This document shows positions 17,491 through 26,308 of a stretch of 55,229 bases of DNA, one piece after another. Numbering within the stretch: the stretch's first letter is position 1; the number at the start of each line of letters is the position of its first letter. A program made the translations under genes and the position numbers. The notes under the pieces were generated by a model. That model made no database searches, was not told the origin of the DNA, and worked only from the letters and a program-made list of their open reading frames with translations. The DNA lies in contig NZ_JACRMG010000041.1 of assembly GCF_016219575.1 (NCBI RefSeq), positions 1-55,229 on the forward strand, given 5' to 3'. This DNA is from Bradyrhizobium sp. Lineage in GTDB: Bacteria > Pseudomonadota > Alphaproteobacteria > Rhizobiales > Xanthobacteraceae.

Positions 17491-17611
17491 CGTCATGCCC
17501 GGGCCTGACCCGGGCATCCACGCCTTTCCTGCCGCGACAAGAACGTGGATGGCCGGGCATAGGCGAGCGGAAGCGACGCCGTCCTTCAGACGGCTATGCC
17601 CGGCCATGACG
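17491..17611. repeat. Palindromic intergenic repeat, family D (CGTCATGCCCGGGC type)
   Basis: A 121-bp element with inverted ends: CGTCATGCCCGGGC at 17491-17504 and GCCCGGCCATGACG at 17598-17611. Inner pairings include CCCGGGCATCCACG with CGTGGATGGCCGGGC. It fills the gap between the helicase and pdeM genes, and its right end contains the ATG used as the pdeM start. Confidence 0.88.
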
Positions 17612-18304
17612 AAGAATGTTGCACTTTCTGTTCCGGTCGCGAGTGACATTGACGTCGCCGGCGTCTCGCTCATCGCCGATCTCTCCGGCGCGCTCTATTG
17701 GGAAGCGCAACGCCTGCTCGTCGTCTCCGACCTGCACCTGGAAAAGGGCTCGAGCTTCGCCGCCCGCGGCGTGCTGCTGCCGCCCTACGACACCGCCGCC
17801 ACGCTGTCGCGCCTGGCTGCCGTCATCTCCCGCCACGATCCTCGCATCGTGGTCGCGCTCGGCGACAGCTTTCATGACCGCGACGCCCATGAGCGTCTGT
17901 CGTCACCCGACCGCGACGCCATCGCGGCGATGCAGTCCGACCGCGACTGGATCTGGATATCAGGCAATCACGATCCGGCGCTGCCCTCCGACCTCGGCGG
18001 CGCGATCGCCAGCGAGGTCTGCATCGGACCGATCGCCTTCCGCCACGAGCCGACAGGCTCGTTCGGCGAGATCGCCGGCCACCTGCATCCCAAGGCCCGC
18101 GTCGCCACCCGCGCCCGCGTCACCGAGCGCCGCTGTTTTGCTTCGGACGGCGCGCGCGCCGTGATGCCGGCCTTCGGCGCCTATGCCGGCGGCCTCAGCA
18201 TCCGCGACCAGGCCTTCACGAAAATCTTCGGCGCGCCGGATTTCACGGCGCATGTGCTCGGCGACAACAGGCTGCACGCCATCGTCGCGTCGCGCTGCTA
18301 CTGA
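17606..18304 (+). CDS. pdeM: Ligase-associated DNA damage response endonuclease/phosphoesterase PdeM
   Basis: A 232-residue calcineurin-like metallophosphoesterase, the fourth member of the ligase-associated repair set. Metal motifs in order are VVSDLHLEKG, ALGDSFHDRD, ISGNHDP and GHLHPK, a complete binuclear site. Family members have DNA phosphodiesterase or end-processing activity. The ATG at 17606 lies in the right end of a palindromic repeat; the conserved domain starts only near LSGALYWEAQRLLVVSD, so the first 25 or so residues are variable. It follows the helicase gene by 147 bp on the same strand, almost all of that being the repeat. Confidence 0.92.
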   Translation: MTKNVALSVPVASDIDVAGVSLIADLSGALYWEAQRLLVVSDLHLEKGSSFAARGVLLPPYDTAATLSRLAAVISRHDPRIVVALGDSFHDRDAHERLSSPDRDAIAAMQSDRDWIWISGNHDPALPSDLGGAIASEVCIGPIAFRHEPTGSFGEIAGHLHPKARVATRARVTERRCFASDGARAVMPAFGAYAGGLSIRDQAFTKIFGAPDFTAHVLGDNRLHAIVASRCY

Positions 18305-18365
18305 ATAACCCTCGCCGGGAACTGGCTTCGTCGCAACTCGTTATCGAGGCGGCTGGATCAGAGGC

Positions 18366-19703
18366 ATGGCACACCATCCGAAACCCGAGCACATCGCGCA
18401 CAAGCAGCACGGCGGGGAAGAGCCGGCCCAGAAGCCGCGCGAGCCTCGCAGCTTTCGCGCCACTTTCAAATCGCTAGGACCGGGCCTGATTACCGGCGCC
18501 TCCGATGACGACCCCTCCGGCATCGGCACCTACAGCCAGGCCGGCGCGCAGCTCGGCTACGGCATCGGCTGGACCATGCTGCTGACCTTTCCGTTGATGG
18601 CGGCGATCCAGGAGATTTCCGCGCGCGTCGGCCGCGTCACCGGCCACGGCATCTCGGGTAATGTCAGCCGGCATTACCCGGCATGGCTGCTCAACTTCGT
18701 GGTGACGCTGCTGTTCGTCGCCAACACCATCAACATCGGCGCCGATCTTGGCGCAATGGCGGATGCGACGAAGCTGCTCGTCGGCGGGCACGCCATTGTC
18801 TATGTCGTGCTCTACGGCGTCGTCTCGGTCGCGGCGCAGATATTTCTCGACTACAAGCGCTATGTCGCGGTGCTGAAATGGCTGACGCTGTCGCTGTTCG
18901 CCTATGTCGCCGCGCTCGCCTTTGCGCATGTGTCATGGAAGGAGGCGCTCAGCGGCGCCCTTCTTCCGCAGATCGGCTGGAATGCGAACTACTTCACGAC
19001 CATCGTCGCCATCCTCGGTACCACCATCTCGCCCTACCTGTTCTTCTGGCAGGCCTCGCAGGAAGCCGAGGACCAGCGCGTCGACGCGACCAAGCGTCCG
19101 TTGATCGAGAAGCATTACGGCGCGCGGCAGGAATTTTCCCGCATTCGCGCCGATACCGTCGTCGGCATGGCGTTCTCCAACCTGATTGCGCTGTCGATCA
19201 TCGTCACCGCCGCCGCCACGCTGCACGCGTCGGGCAGGACCGACATCGAGAGCTCGGCACAGGCCGCCGAGGCGCTGCGCCCGATCGCCGGCTCGCTCGC
19301 CGAATGGATTTTTGCGCTCGGCATCGTCGGCACCGGCCTGCTCGCAATTCCCGTGCTGGCGGGAGCGACGGCCTATGCCGTCGGTGAAGGCCGGCGCTGG
19401 CCGGTAGGGCTGGCGCGCAAGCCGAAGGAGGCGGCTGCCTTCTATGCCGTGTTGGCATTGTCCGGCGGAGTCGGGATCGCGCTCAACTTCACGCCGATCA
19501 ATCCGATCTCGGCGTTGTACTGGAGCGCTGTCATCAATGGCGTGCTCGCCGTGCCCGTGATGGTGCTGCTGATGCTGATGGCCCGCCACAGGAACGTGAT
19601 GGGCCATTTCGCGATCGGCGGGCCGCTTCTGTGGCTCGGCTGGCTCTCGACGGCCGCGATGACCGCGAGCGTCGCGGCGATGGCGGTGGGGTGGTTTGGC
19701 TAA
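18366..19703 (+). CDS. NRAMP-family divalent metal transporter, atypical motif
   Basis: A 445-residue inner-membrane protein with about 11 transmembrane segments of the NRAMP family. Instead of the DPGN metal-binding motif in the first segment it has DDPSGIGTYSQAG (Asp49-Pro50-Ser51-Gly52). The sixth segment reads GTTISPYLFFWQ, where classical manganese/iron members have a Met-Pro-His type sequence. The transported ion may therefore differ from Mn2+ or Fe2+. The N-terminal 30 residues are His- and Lys-rich and soluble. The end overlaps the convergent TIGR02186-like gene by 4 bp. Family call is secure; substrate is unknown. Confidence 0.9.
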   Translation: MAHHPKPEHIAHKQHGGEEPAQKPREPRSFRATFKSLGPGLITGASDDDPSGIGTYSQAGAQLGYGIGWTMLLTFPLMAAIQEISARVGRVTGHGISGNVSRHYPAWLLNFVVTLLFVANTINIGADLGAMADATKLLVGGHAIVYVVLYGVVSVAAQIFLDYKRYVAVLKWLTLSLFAYVAALAFAHVSWKEALSGALLPQIGWNANYFTTIVAILGTTISPYLFFWQASQEAEDQRVDATKRPLIEKHYGARQEFSRIRADTVVGMAFSNLIALSIIVTAAATLHASGRTDIESSAQAAEALRPIAGSLAEWIFALGIVGTGLLAIPVLAGATAYAVGEGRRWPVGLARKPKEAAAFYAVLALSGGVGIALNFTPINPISALYWSAVINGVLAVPVMVLLMLMARHRNVMGHFAIGGPLLWLGWLSTAAMTASVAAMAVGWFG

Positions 19704-20482
19704 TCCTTCCGGAACACGATCGACGCCATCCAGCCGGTCATAAGCGCCATCATCACGGTGGCGAGGCCGTAGGCAAAGCCGTTCTGCCGCGAGGAGGTGG
19801 CGACGAACTGCTCGAAGCCGACCTTGACGATCTCGAACGCGGTCTCGGTGCGCGTCACCAATTGCCCATCGGCAAACAGCTTGATGTCGACGTTGTAGGT
19901 GCCGATCGGCACCTCGGCCGGCAGTGGAATGCCGTTGCGGAACAGTGTCGGCGTCAGGAACGTCACCGCCGAGCTCGACTCGCGATAGAGCCCGTGCTGC
20001 GAGCGCAGCCGCACGAAGGCGGAACGGAACGGATCGTTCGGCACGACGTCGGCATAATCGGTGCCGACGCGCTGGGTCAGCACGACATTGTTCATGCCGA
20101 GCTGCTGCCGCCGCTGCACTTCCGGGGAGGCGATGGCGTCGATCGGACGGTTGGAGAAGATCGCCAGATACGACGGCACCTGCAGGAACTGGCGGGAGTC
20201 GGTGTTGATCCAGATGCCGAACTTGCGCTCCTTGCGCCTCGTCACCATGTCGGCGCGCGGTCCGGCGATGGTGACGACGAGATCGTAAGTCCGGTTCGGC
20301 GGCGTGGTCGCGTCCTTTTCCACCGAGCCGAACAGCACCAGTTCCTCGCCGGAATAGTTCGGCGTCACGGTGACGCGGTGGTTGGAAACCGAAACGATCA
20401 GCTTCTCGGCGTGCGCCGGCGCCGCGGCCATGGTGGCCGCCACCAGCGCCAGGCCCGGTATCACGAGCGCGCGTGCCTTCAT
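19700..20482 (-). CDS. TIGR02186-like membrane-anchored periplasmic protein
   Basis: A 260-residue protein with a signal peptide (MKARALVIPGLALVAATMAA, cleavage after AHA), a periplasmic beta-rich region starting EKLIVSVSNHRVTVTPNYSG and one C-terminal membrane segment (GFAYGLATVMMALMTGWMASIVF). This matches the TIGR02186 family as I recall it, regularly found beside TauE/SafE exporters. Its start overlaps the exporter stop by 4 bp (20479-20482), so the two are coupled. A role in assembling or gating the neighbouring anion exporter is inferred from this pairing only. Confidence 0.88.
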   Translation of the reverse strand: MKARALVIPGLALVAATMAAAPAHAEKLIVSVSNHRVTVTPNYSGEELVLFGSVEKDATTPPNRTYDLVVTIAGPRADMVTRRKERKFGIWINTDSRQFLQVPSYLAIFSNRPIDAIASPEVQRRQQLGMNNVVLTQRVGTDYADVVPNDPFRSAFVRLRSQHGLYRESSSAVTFLTPTLFRNGIPLPAEVPIGTYNVDIKLFADGQLVTRTETAFEIVKVGFEQFVATSSRQNGFAYGLATVMMALMTGWMASIVFRKD

Positions 20483-21405
20483 GTGGCGCCTCCGGTTTCC
20501 CGGACGGTGAACAGCTCGGCCGGCTTGATGCCGAGCTCGAAGGCGAAGCGGACGCCGACCGCAAGCACGAGCAGGCCAAGCAGCAGGCGCAGATGTTCGC
20601 CGCGGATCTTCTGCCCCGCGCGGGCGCCGAACTGCGCGCCGGTGACGCCGCCCACCATCAGGATCAGCGCCAGCACGGCGTCGACGAGGTGATTGGTCAC
20701 CGCATGCAGCATGGTGGCAAACAGCATGGTGACGAGGGTGAGCACCATCGAGGTGCCGATCACGGTCGAGGTCGGCACGCGCAGCAGATAGATCATCAGC
20801 GGCACCAGGATGAAGCCGCCGCCGATGCCCATGATGGCGCCGAGGAAGCCGATCAGGAGCCCGATCGCGACCACCGGAATGACCGACAGATAGATCTTGG
20901 AGCGCTTGAAGCGCATCTTCAGCGGCAGGCCGTGCACCCAGCTATGGCTGCCCGAGCGGCGCATCGGCACCGGGTTGCCCCGGCTGGCGCGCAGCATCGC
21001 GCGCAGGCCCTCCCAGAACATCAGCCCGCCGACGCTCGTCAGCAGGATGACGTAGGAGAGCGCGATCAGGAGATCGAGCTGGCCGAGCGAACGCAGCCAG
21101 GTGAAGGTCCACACCCCCATGGCCGTGCCGATACTGCCGCCGGTCAAGAGTACCGCGGCGAGCGCCGGGTCGATGGAGCGCCGCCGCCAGTAGGAGATCG
21201 CGCCCGACATCGAGGACGCCGCGATGTGGCTCGATACCGAGGCGACCGCGACCGCCGGCGAAATGCCGACGAAGATCAGCAGCGGCGTCATCAGGAAGCC
21301 GCCGCCGATGCCGAACATGCCGGACACGAATCCGACCGCCGCGCCCATCGCCAGGATCAGGAAGACATTGACCGGAATGTCGGCGATGGGGAGGAAAAGC
21401 TGCAC
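20479..21405 (-). CDS. TauE/SafE family sulfite/organosulfonate exporter
   Basis: A 308-residue inner-membrane protein with about eight hydrophobic segments and the family's duplicated glycine motif: VGFVSGMFGIGGGFLMTP near residue 25 and GFLGAIMGIGGGFILVPL near 188. TauE/SafE proteins move sulfite, sulfoacetate or related anions. It is the first gene of a two-gene unit with the TIGR02186-like gene. The gap upstream (21406-21656) shows no further gene; it contains GC-rich inverted stretches (CGCGCGGGGAGCGCGC) but no clear terminator. Confidence 0.92.
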   Translation of the reverse strand: MQLFLPIADIPVNVFLILAMGAAVGFVSGMFGIGGGFLMTPLLIFVGISPAVAVASVSSHIAASSMSGAISYWRRRSIDPALAAVLLTGGSIGTAMGVWTFTWLRSLGQLDLLIALSYVILLTSVGGLMFWEGLRAMLRASRGNPVPMRRSGSHSWVHGLPLKMRFKRSKIYLSVIPVVAIGLLIGFLGAIMGIGGGFILVPLMIYLLRVPTSTVIGTSMVLTLVTMLFATMLHAVTNHLVDAVLALILMVGGVTGAQFGARAGQKIRGEHLRLLLGLLVLAVGVRFAFELGIKPAELFTVRETGGAT

Positions 21406-21656
21406 GCGCGGTCGCTTCTTATTGGGGCCGCGGGGGCGGCCGGAGCCCCCCGCGACGAGGTTGTCGGTCGGGCATCTGCCGGCAGGAGAATCCTAAGAAT
21501 ACGCGCGCGGGGAGCGCGCACGGACCATTGCCGTGCCCCTGCATAACCGAATTTGGTGGCGGGCGGGACTAGAGAATCCGTGGATTGGCAATAATTTGCC
21601 TCGGACCGGCCGTGGGTGCCGGGATTGTGAAATTGCCGCGGGGCGAAATGGGTAAG

Positions 21657-22475
21657 CTAGCCGCGCGGTCCGCGGCTCTGCGCGGTGACAAGGTTCATCG
21701 CGGCCGCCTCCCGCGAGTCCAGCCAGCGGATATCCGATGTCGCCGACATCGCCTCCACCAGCGAGGCCGACACCCCCATCCGTTTCAAATAGCTCAGCAC
21801 AAGCCCGGTCACCCGCTGGGTGTCGGCGACGGGATCGCCGCTGCCGCCACCGCGCGTCGTGAAGCGGTGGACCCCGAGCCGCGAGCCGCCGATGTCGAAG
21901 CGCTCGGTGCCGCCGGCATAGACGAAGACGCAGGCGCTGGCGCAGGAGCCGGGCCGGACCTGTCCTGCCCCATCGATGGTCCCGACGGCGGTGACGAGCC
22001 CGCGGGCACGGATGATTTCGCCCATGATCACGGACTGGCTGAGGTCGCCGCCGGGCGAAGAGAGCAGCACGAGATCGCCGGGCTTGAGCCTGGCCTCGTC
22101 GAGCCGCTCGCGGAACCAGCTGGCGGCGGCCGGGCCGATCTTGCCGCGCAGCACCAGCGCAGCGCGGCGCCGGCCGTCGAGCTCGACATTGTCTGCCAGC
22201 GACGAGGTCATGCTCGGCGTGGAGTAGAGGTCCTTCCAGTAATCCCAGGCATCCGGCCGCGACAGGTCACGCCAGGCCTGGATGAGGACGCCGGAAGTGA
22301 GCAGCAGGAAGATGACGACGGACATCAGGTGACGGCGCAGGAAGCCGAGCGCACCCGCGCCATGCGAAGAGTCTTCCTGCTCGAATTCGCGGGGCGGAGC
22401 AGGCGCGGGCTTGTCCCAGGGCCCCCGCGCCGGCGGCACTGGCAAGCCACTGTTTCGCTGCTTGCGGTCGTCCAC
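21657..22475 (-). CDS. Membrane-anchored ClpP-like (crotonase-fold) protein
   Basis: A 272-residue protein with a proline-rich cytoplasmic N-terminus, one membrane segment (about residues 48-66, LMSVVIFLLLTSGVLIQAW) and a periplasmic domain resembling ClpP. The glycine loop LLSSPGGDLSQS (residues 138-148), a candidate nucleophile Ser180 in GSCASACVF and His203 in GVHRFTT have the spacing of a ClpP catalytic pair (23 residues against about 25). A serine protease role in the envelope is plausible. Such proteins are often annotated only as hypothetical in Bradyrhizobium relatives. It follows the PodJ-like gene on the same strand. Confidence 0.75.
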   Translation of the reverse strand: MDDRKQRNSGLPVPPARGPWDKPAPAPPREFEQEDSSHGAGALGFLRRHLMSVVIFLLLTSGVLIQAWRDLSRPDAWDYWKDLYSTPSMTSSLADNVELDGRRRAALVLRGKIGPAAASWFRERLDEARLKPGDLVLLSSPGGDLSQSVIMGEIIRARGLVTAVGTIDGAGQVRPGSCASACVFVYAGGTERFDIGGSRLGVHRFTTRGGGSGDPVADTQRVTGLVLSYLKRMGVSASLVEAMSATSDIRWLDSREAAAMNLVTAQSRGPRG

Positions 22476-22586
22476 GAATACCTCTCGGCGGTTGCGGCCG
22501 GCGAGAGCCGGCCCCGCTCTATGTAGGGAGTATTGTCGGGAAGGTTCACCCCTGCGGCACCGTCGGCATCGCAGTGTGACGTTAAT

Positions 22587-25500
22587 TTAATGCGAGGCGG
22601 CGACCGGCGCGGCGCGGCGGGCGGGCTTTGCCGCCGGCTTGGCGGCGCTGGCCTGGGTCGCGGCGTGATCCCAGCCGCCGGCCGGTGCCGCCACGTTGAT
22701 TGCATCGTCGGGCTGCGGTTCGGCGGTGAAGGTCTGGATCGCGAGTTTTGCCGCGGCCAGCGACTGCGGGTCGAGGCGCTTGGCGATGTCGTCGCGCTTG
22801 CGGCCGGAGTCGGCGTCGCCCTGCGCGGCCGCCAGGCTGAACCACTTGAAGGATTCGGCGAGGTTCTGGTCGACGCCGATGCCGCGGGCATAGAGGATGC
22901 CGAGATTGTACTGGCTGTCGGCGACGCCGCGATCGGCCGCCTTGCGGAACCACAGCGCCGCGCCCTTGTAGTTGGCGCCCTTGCCGCCGCCGTCGGCGTC
23001 GAGCACGGCGAGATTATGCATCGCCTTGGCATTGCCGCGCTCGGCGGCCTGCATGTAGTAGCGCCTGGCGATGTCGACGTCCTTCTTCACCGCCATGCCC
23101 TTCTCGTAGAAGGTGCCGAGCCGGAAGATCGCCGGCACCACGCCGGCATTGGCCGCGCGATCGTACCATTTCGCGGCCTCGTCGAGGTTGACCGGCACGC
23201 CTTTGCCTTCTGCGAAGCGCACGCCGATCTCATATGCCGCAGACGCATCGCCCCTCAGCGCAGCGTTACGCAGCACGGGTCCACCAACTGCTTCCGGCAA
23301 CTGCTCGGTCGGCGGCACCTGCACCAGGCCGGGGCGGCCGCCCTTCGGCGCAGCAGCCGGCGGGATCGAGCCGGTGATCTCGTTGGCGCCGATCGGCGCG
23401 GCGACCGGCGCAGATGCGCCCTGGGTGATGGTGATCTGCGAGCCGTCGAGCATGTTCGGCGCGGAGGAATTGTTCGACTGCCGGCCGAGCGGCATCGGCG
23501 AGGTGATCGAGGGCGCGGCGGGGACGGGCGCTGCGGCCGGGGCCGCACTCTTGTCGGCTGGCGAGAGCGAGCTTGCCGGCTCTTCCAATGCCGGCATCGG
23601 CGGCGCCGAACTGGTATCGAGCAGGTTCATCGCCATCTTGAAGGTGCCGAGCACGATCACCACCACGCTCGCGCCGACCAGCAGCGAACGGATCTTCGCG
23701 GTGATGCTCGAGCCTTCGGTGCCGGCAGCCGGCTTTTCCTTGTCCTTCGGCTTGTCCTTGGCTTTCGCGGCAAGAGCCGGCTTGGCGGCGGCCTTCGCCG
23801 TGCGCTTGTCGGTCGGCGCGTTGGCGGCGGCAGCCTGGGCGGCGCGGCGGGCGGCGGCGATGAAGCTCGACGTGCTCACCGGCTCCTTGGGGACGGCAGC
23901 CGCCGGGATTTCGCTCAGCGCGCTTTCGGACGCGGCAATGCGCTCCGACGGCGTCGAGCGCGGCGCCGGACGGGTGCCGGGCTCCAGCGGATGATCCGGC
24001 GGCAGGTCGGGCTCGATCGCCGGGCGCGACGCGGTGTGCGGCACGAGGATTTCGCTGATCGCGCGCGGCGTCGCCGGCATTGCGGGCGGCATTGGCGCCG
24101 CGGGCTCGGCGGCGCCGAATTCGCGCGGCGCGGCGACGAATTGTTCCTGCGGGGCGGGCGCGGCGAACGGCGCCTGGATCGCGGCCGGGTTGGGCAATTC
24201 CGGCCTTGGCATCGGCGGCAGGGTCAACCGCGGCGCCTCGGGCTCCGGCGCAACGAAGGCGGGCGCAGGCGGAGCCGGCGGGGGCGGAGCCGGTTCGGGC
24301 GTCGGCGCGACGGGCGCAGCGCGCACATTGCGCAGGTCGCCTTCGATCATCGAGAGGCGATCGACGACATGGCCGAGCGTGGAGTGCACCGCCTCCAGCG
24401 TATCCTGGGTGCGGCGGTCGGTCTCCGACTGGCTGAAGCGGATGTCGGACAGTTCGCGCTTCACCGCATCGAAGATGCCCGGATCCATCTGCGGCTGCGG
24501 CGGCGCGAAAGACTGCCGGCTGTTGTCGGCAATCGCCGCGAGATTGCTGTGCTGGGTTTCGAGATGGCGCAGGATGTCCTGCAGCGCGTCCTCGACGCGG
24601 CTCAGATTGTTGCTTGCGCCGCGCTGCTCGGTTGCGGCCTCGACGCGCTCCAGCAGATACGACACGCGTTGCTCGAGATGCGCGAACGCCGAGGCATTGT
24701 CATTGCCGACCGGCATGCGGTCGATGCGCTCGGACAGCGAACGGATCGCACTTTCGAGATATTCGTTGCTGTTGCTCTCGACCGGGCGCTGCTGCTCGCG
24801 ACTCTCGATGGTCGAAGTCAGCGCGGCAATGCGCTGATCGAGCAGGGCGAGTGCATCGCTGTGGCCGGCGGAGTGGGCGAGCTGGTCGACCTTGGCCGAC
24901 AGCGTGTGCACGTCGTCGGACAGCCGGGCCAGCGCGTCGTTGGAGGCGACGTTGGAGACGATCGAGCGCAAGGCGGCGATCGCGCCTTCGAGCTGATGCA
25001 CCGTCGACGGATCGTCGTTGGTGCGCAGGATCAGGTCGAGCTTGGCGTGCAGGTTGCGGATCGCCTCGTCGTAGCCCGCGAGCTGCTCGGCGGGTTTCAG
25101 TGAGAACAGCACCTCGCGGATTTCGGCGAGTGCGTGTTCGATGCCGGCCAGCGCCTGGCTGTCGATGCCGCTGCTGCGGGTGTCGTCGATGCGGCGGGTC
25201 AGCGAGCGGATTTCGTTCTCGATCGACTCGATCGCGCGCCGCGGCATCGCCTCGGTGATGGCGTGACGGATTTCGGCCAGCTCGTTGCGGAAGGCGGCGA
25301 TCGACTGCTCGATATGATCCGGCCGCTGCAGCGCCTCGATCTGGCTGGTGATCTTGAACAGGTGCCGTTCCAGCGACGAGAAATCCGGGCCCGGCGGCGG
25401 GGGAACCGGCTGCGGGGCTGGGGCCATCGGCGGCGCAAAGGATTGTTGCGGCGGATAGGACGGCGGGGCGAACGGCTGCTGCGGGGCGAATTGAGGCTGC

Positions 25501-26096
25501 GGCGCATAATGTGCCTGCGGCGCCATCGGCGGCGCATGGCGCGGCGACATCTGGCGCGGGGACGGCGGCTCGTCGAGCTCGTTCTGGCGGGCGGCGATTT
25601 CCGCAATCGCGGAGTCGAACGACGACGGGCTCAGCGGCGGCGAGTTGCGATAGACCTCCTTGGCGGCGCGCTCGACCATCTCGCTCTGGCGCTGTCGGTC
25701 CTGCATTTGCGCCTGGCGGGCAGGTTGCGGATTGGAAATCTGCGACAGCCGGGCGTCGAGGCGGGAGATCGCGTCGTTCAGTTGCCGTGCCACCGCGGGC
25801 TCGCCGCGTGGGGCGCTGTCACTGGCGCGGGGCGCCTCGCTGCGGGGTTTTGAAATCTGTTCGATCTGGCGGGTGATCGAGTCGAGCCGCTGATGGATGT
25901 CGTCGACGGCGCGGTGCTGCTGGCTGTAAGCCGCCTGCGGCGGTTCTTGGCTGTTGCGGAAATCCGGGGGAGCGCCGCCGAGATTGGCATTGAGCCAGTC
26001 GTTGAGCGACATGCCGGCGCGGCGCGCGGCCGCCTCGGCCCTCTCGCGCACGGATGGATCGATGCCGTCGACACTCCACGATACGCGCGAATTCAT
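22587..26096 (-). CDS. PodJ-like polarity/localization protein with Sel1 repeats
   Basis: A 1169-residue protein. The N-terminus (SWSVDGIDPSVRERAEAAAR, GMSLNDWLN) is the signature of alphaproteobacterial PodJ-like proteins. Residues about 60-620 are low-complexity and coiled-coil, with many leucine-heptad stretches. A Pro/Ala-rich linker follows, one membrane span near 800-822 (SLLVGASVVVIVLGTFKMA), then about four Sel1-type repeats (roughly 950-1110). PodJ marks the cell pole in Caulobacter. The C-terminal peptidoglycan-binding domain of Caulobacter PodJ is not seen; the protein ends in an Ala/Pro/Lys tail. The ATG at 26096 begins the conserved N-terminus. Confidence 0.85.
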   Translation of the reverse strand: MNSRVSWSVDGIDPSVRERAEAAARRAGMSLNDWLNANLGGAPPDFRNSQEPPQAAYSQQHRAVDDIHQRLDSITRQIEQISKPRSEAPRASDSAPRGEPAVARQLNDAISRLDARLSQISNPQPARQAQMQDRQRQSEMVERAAKEVYRNSPPLSPSSFDSAIAEIAARQNELDEPPSPRQMSPRHAPPMAPQAHYAPQPQFAPQQPFAPPSYPPQQSFAPPMAPAPQPVPPPPGPDFSSLERHLFKITSQIEALQRPDHIEQSIAAFRNELAEIRHAITEAMPRRAIESIENEIRSLTRRIDDTRSSGIDSQALAGIEHALAEIREVLFSLKPAEQLAGYDEAIRNLHAKLDLILRTNDDPSTVHQLEGAIAALRSIVSNVASNDALARLSDDVHTLSAKVDQLAHSAGHSDALALLDQRIAALTSTIESREQQRPVESNSNEYLESAIRSLSERIDRMPVGNDNASAFAHLEQRVSYLLERVEAATEQRGASNNLSRVEDALQDILRHLETQHSNLAAIADNSRQSFAPPQPQMDPGIFDAVKRELSDIRFSQSETDRRTQDTLEAVHSTLGHVVDRLSMIEGDLRNVRAAPVAPTPEPAPPPPAPPAPAFVAPEPEAPRLTLPPMPRPELPNPAAIQAPFAAPAPQEQFVAAPREFGAAEPAAPMPPAMPATPRAISEILVPHTASRPAIEPDLPPDHPLEPGTRPAPRSTPSERIAASESALSEIPAAAVPKEPVSTSSFIAAARRAAQAAAANAPTDKRTAKAAAKPALAAKAKDKPKDKEKPAAGTEGSSITAKIRSLLVGASVVVIVLGTFKMAMNLLDTSSAPPMPALEEPASSLSPADKSAAPAAAPVPAAPSITSPMPLGRQSNNSSAPNMLDGSQITITQGASAPVAAPIGANEITGSIPPAAAPKGGRPGLVQVPPTEQLPEAVGGPVLRNAALRGDASAAYEIGVRFAEGKGVPVNLDEAAKWYDRAANAGVVPAIFRLGTFYEKGMAVKKDVDIARRYYMQAAERGNAKAMHNLAVLDADGGGKGANYKGAALWFRKAADRGVADSQYNLGILYARGIGVDQNLAESFKWFSLAAAQGDADSGRKRDDIAKRLDPQSLAAAKLAIQTFTAEPQPDDAINVAAPAGGWDHAATQASAAKPAAKPARRAAPVAASH

Positions 26097-26220
26097 GATC
26101 TCGTCCGGTTCCGACTCCGGCGCCACACTTGCGCCACAGCCGCCCCGCGCGTCCCAATCGGAAGACAATCGAATTCGGCGCGGGCCGTCTGCCTCAGAAC
26201 CTGACTTTTTCCCGGTAGGG

Positions 26221-26235
26221 TAAATATCGGGTTAA
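26221..26235. promoter_or_regulatory. Possible CtrA-type site upstream of the podJ-like gene
   Basis: On the minus strand the sequence reads TTAA-N7-TTTA, one base away from the CtrA consensus TTAA-N7-TTAA, 125 bp upstream of the podJ-like start. Polarity genes are commonly cell-cycle controlled in alphaproteobacteria. A single 7-of-8 match in a 210-bp gap can occur by chance, so this is a candidate only. The rest of the gap (26097-26308) shows nothing else. Confidence 0.35.
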
Positions 26236-26308
26236 GGAATGCGGCGCCGCGGCCGTAAAGTTACGCTGGGTGGCTGCCCCGCCTTCGAAACGCGATTCCC
26301 GCGCCGCC

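Noticed and set aside
22533..25103. Long open frame antisense to the PodJ-like gene (856 codons)
   Set aside because: The translation is Arg/Gly repeats without domains; the opposite strand has membrane span, coiled coil and Sel1 repeats.
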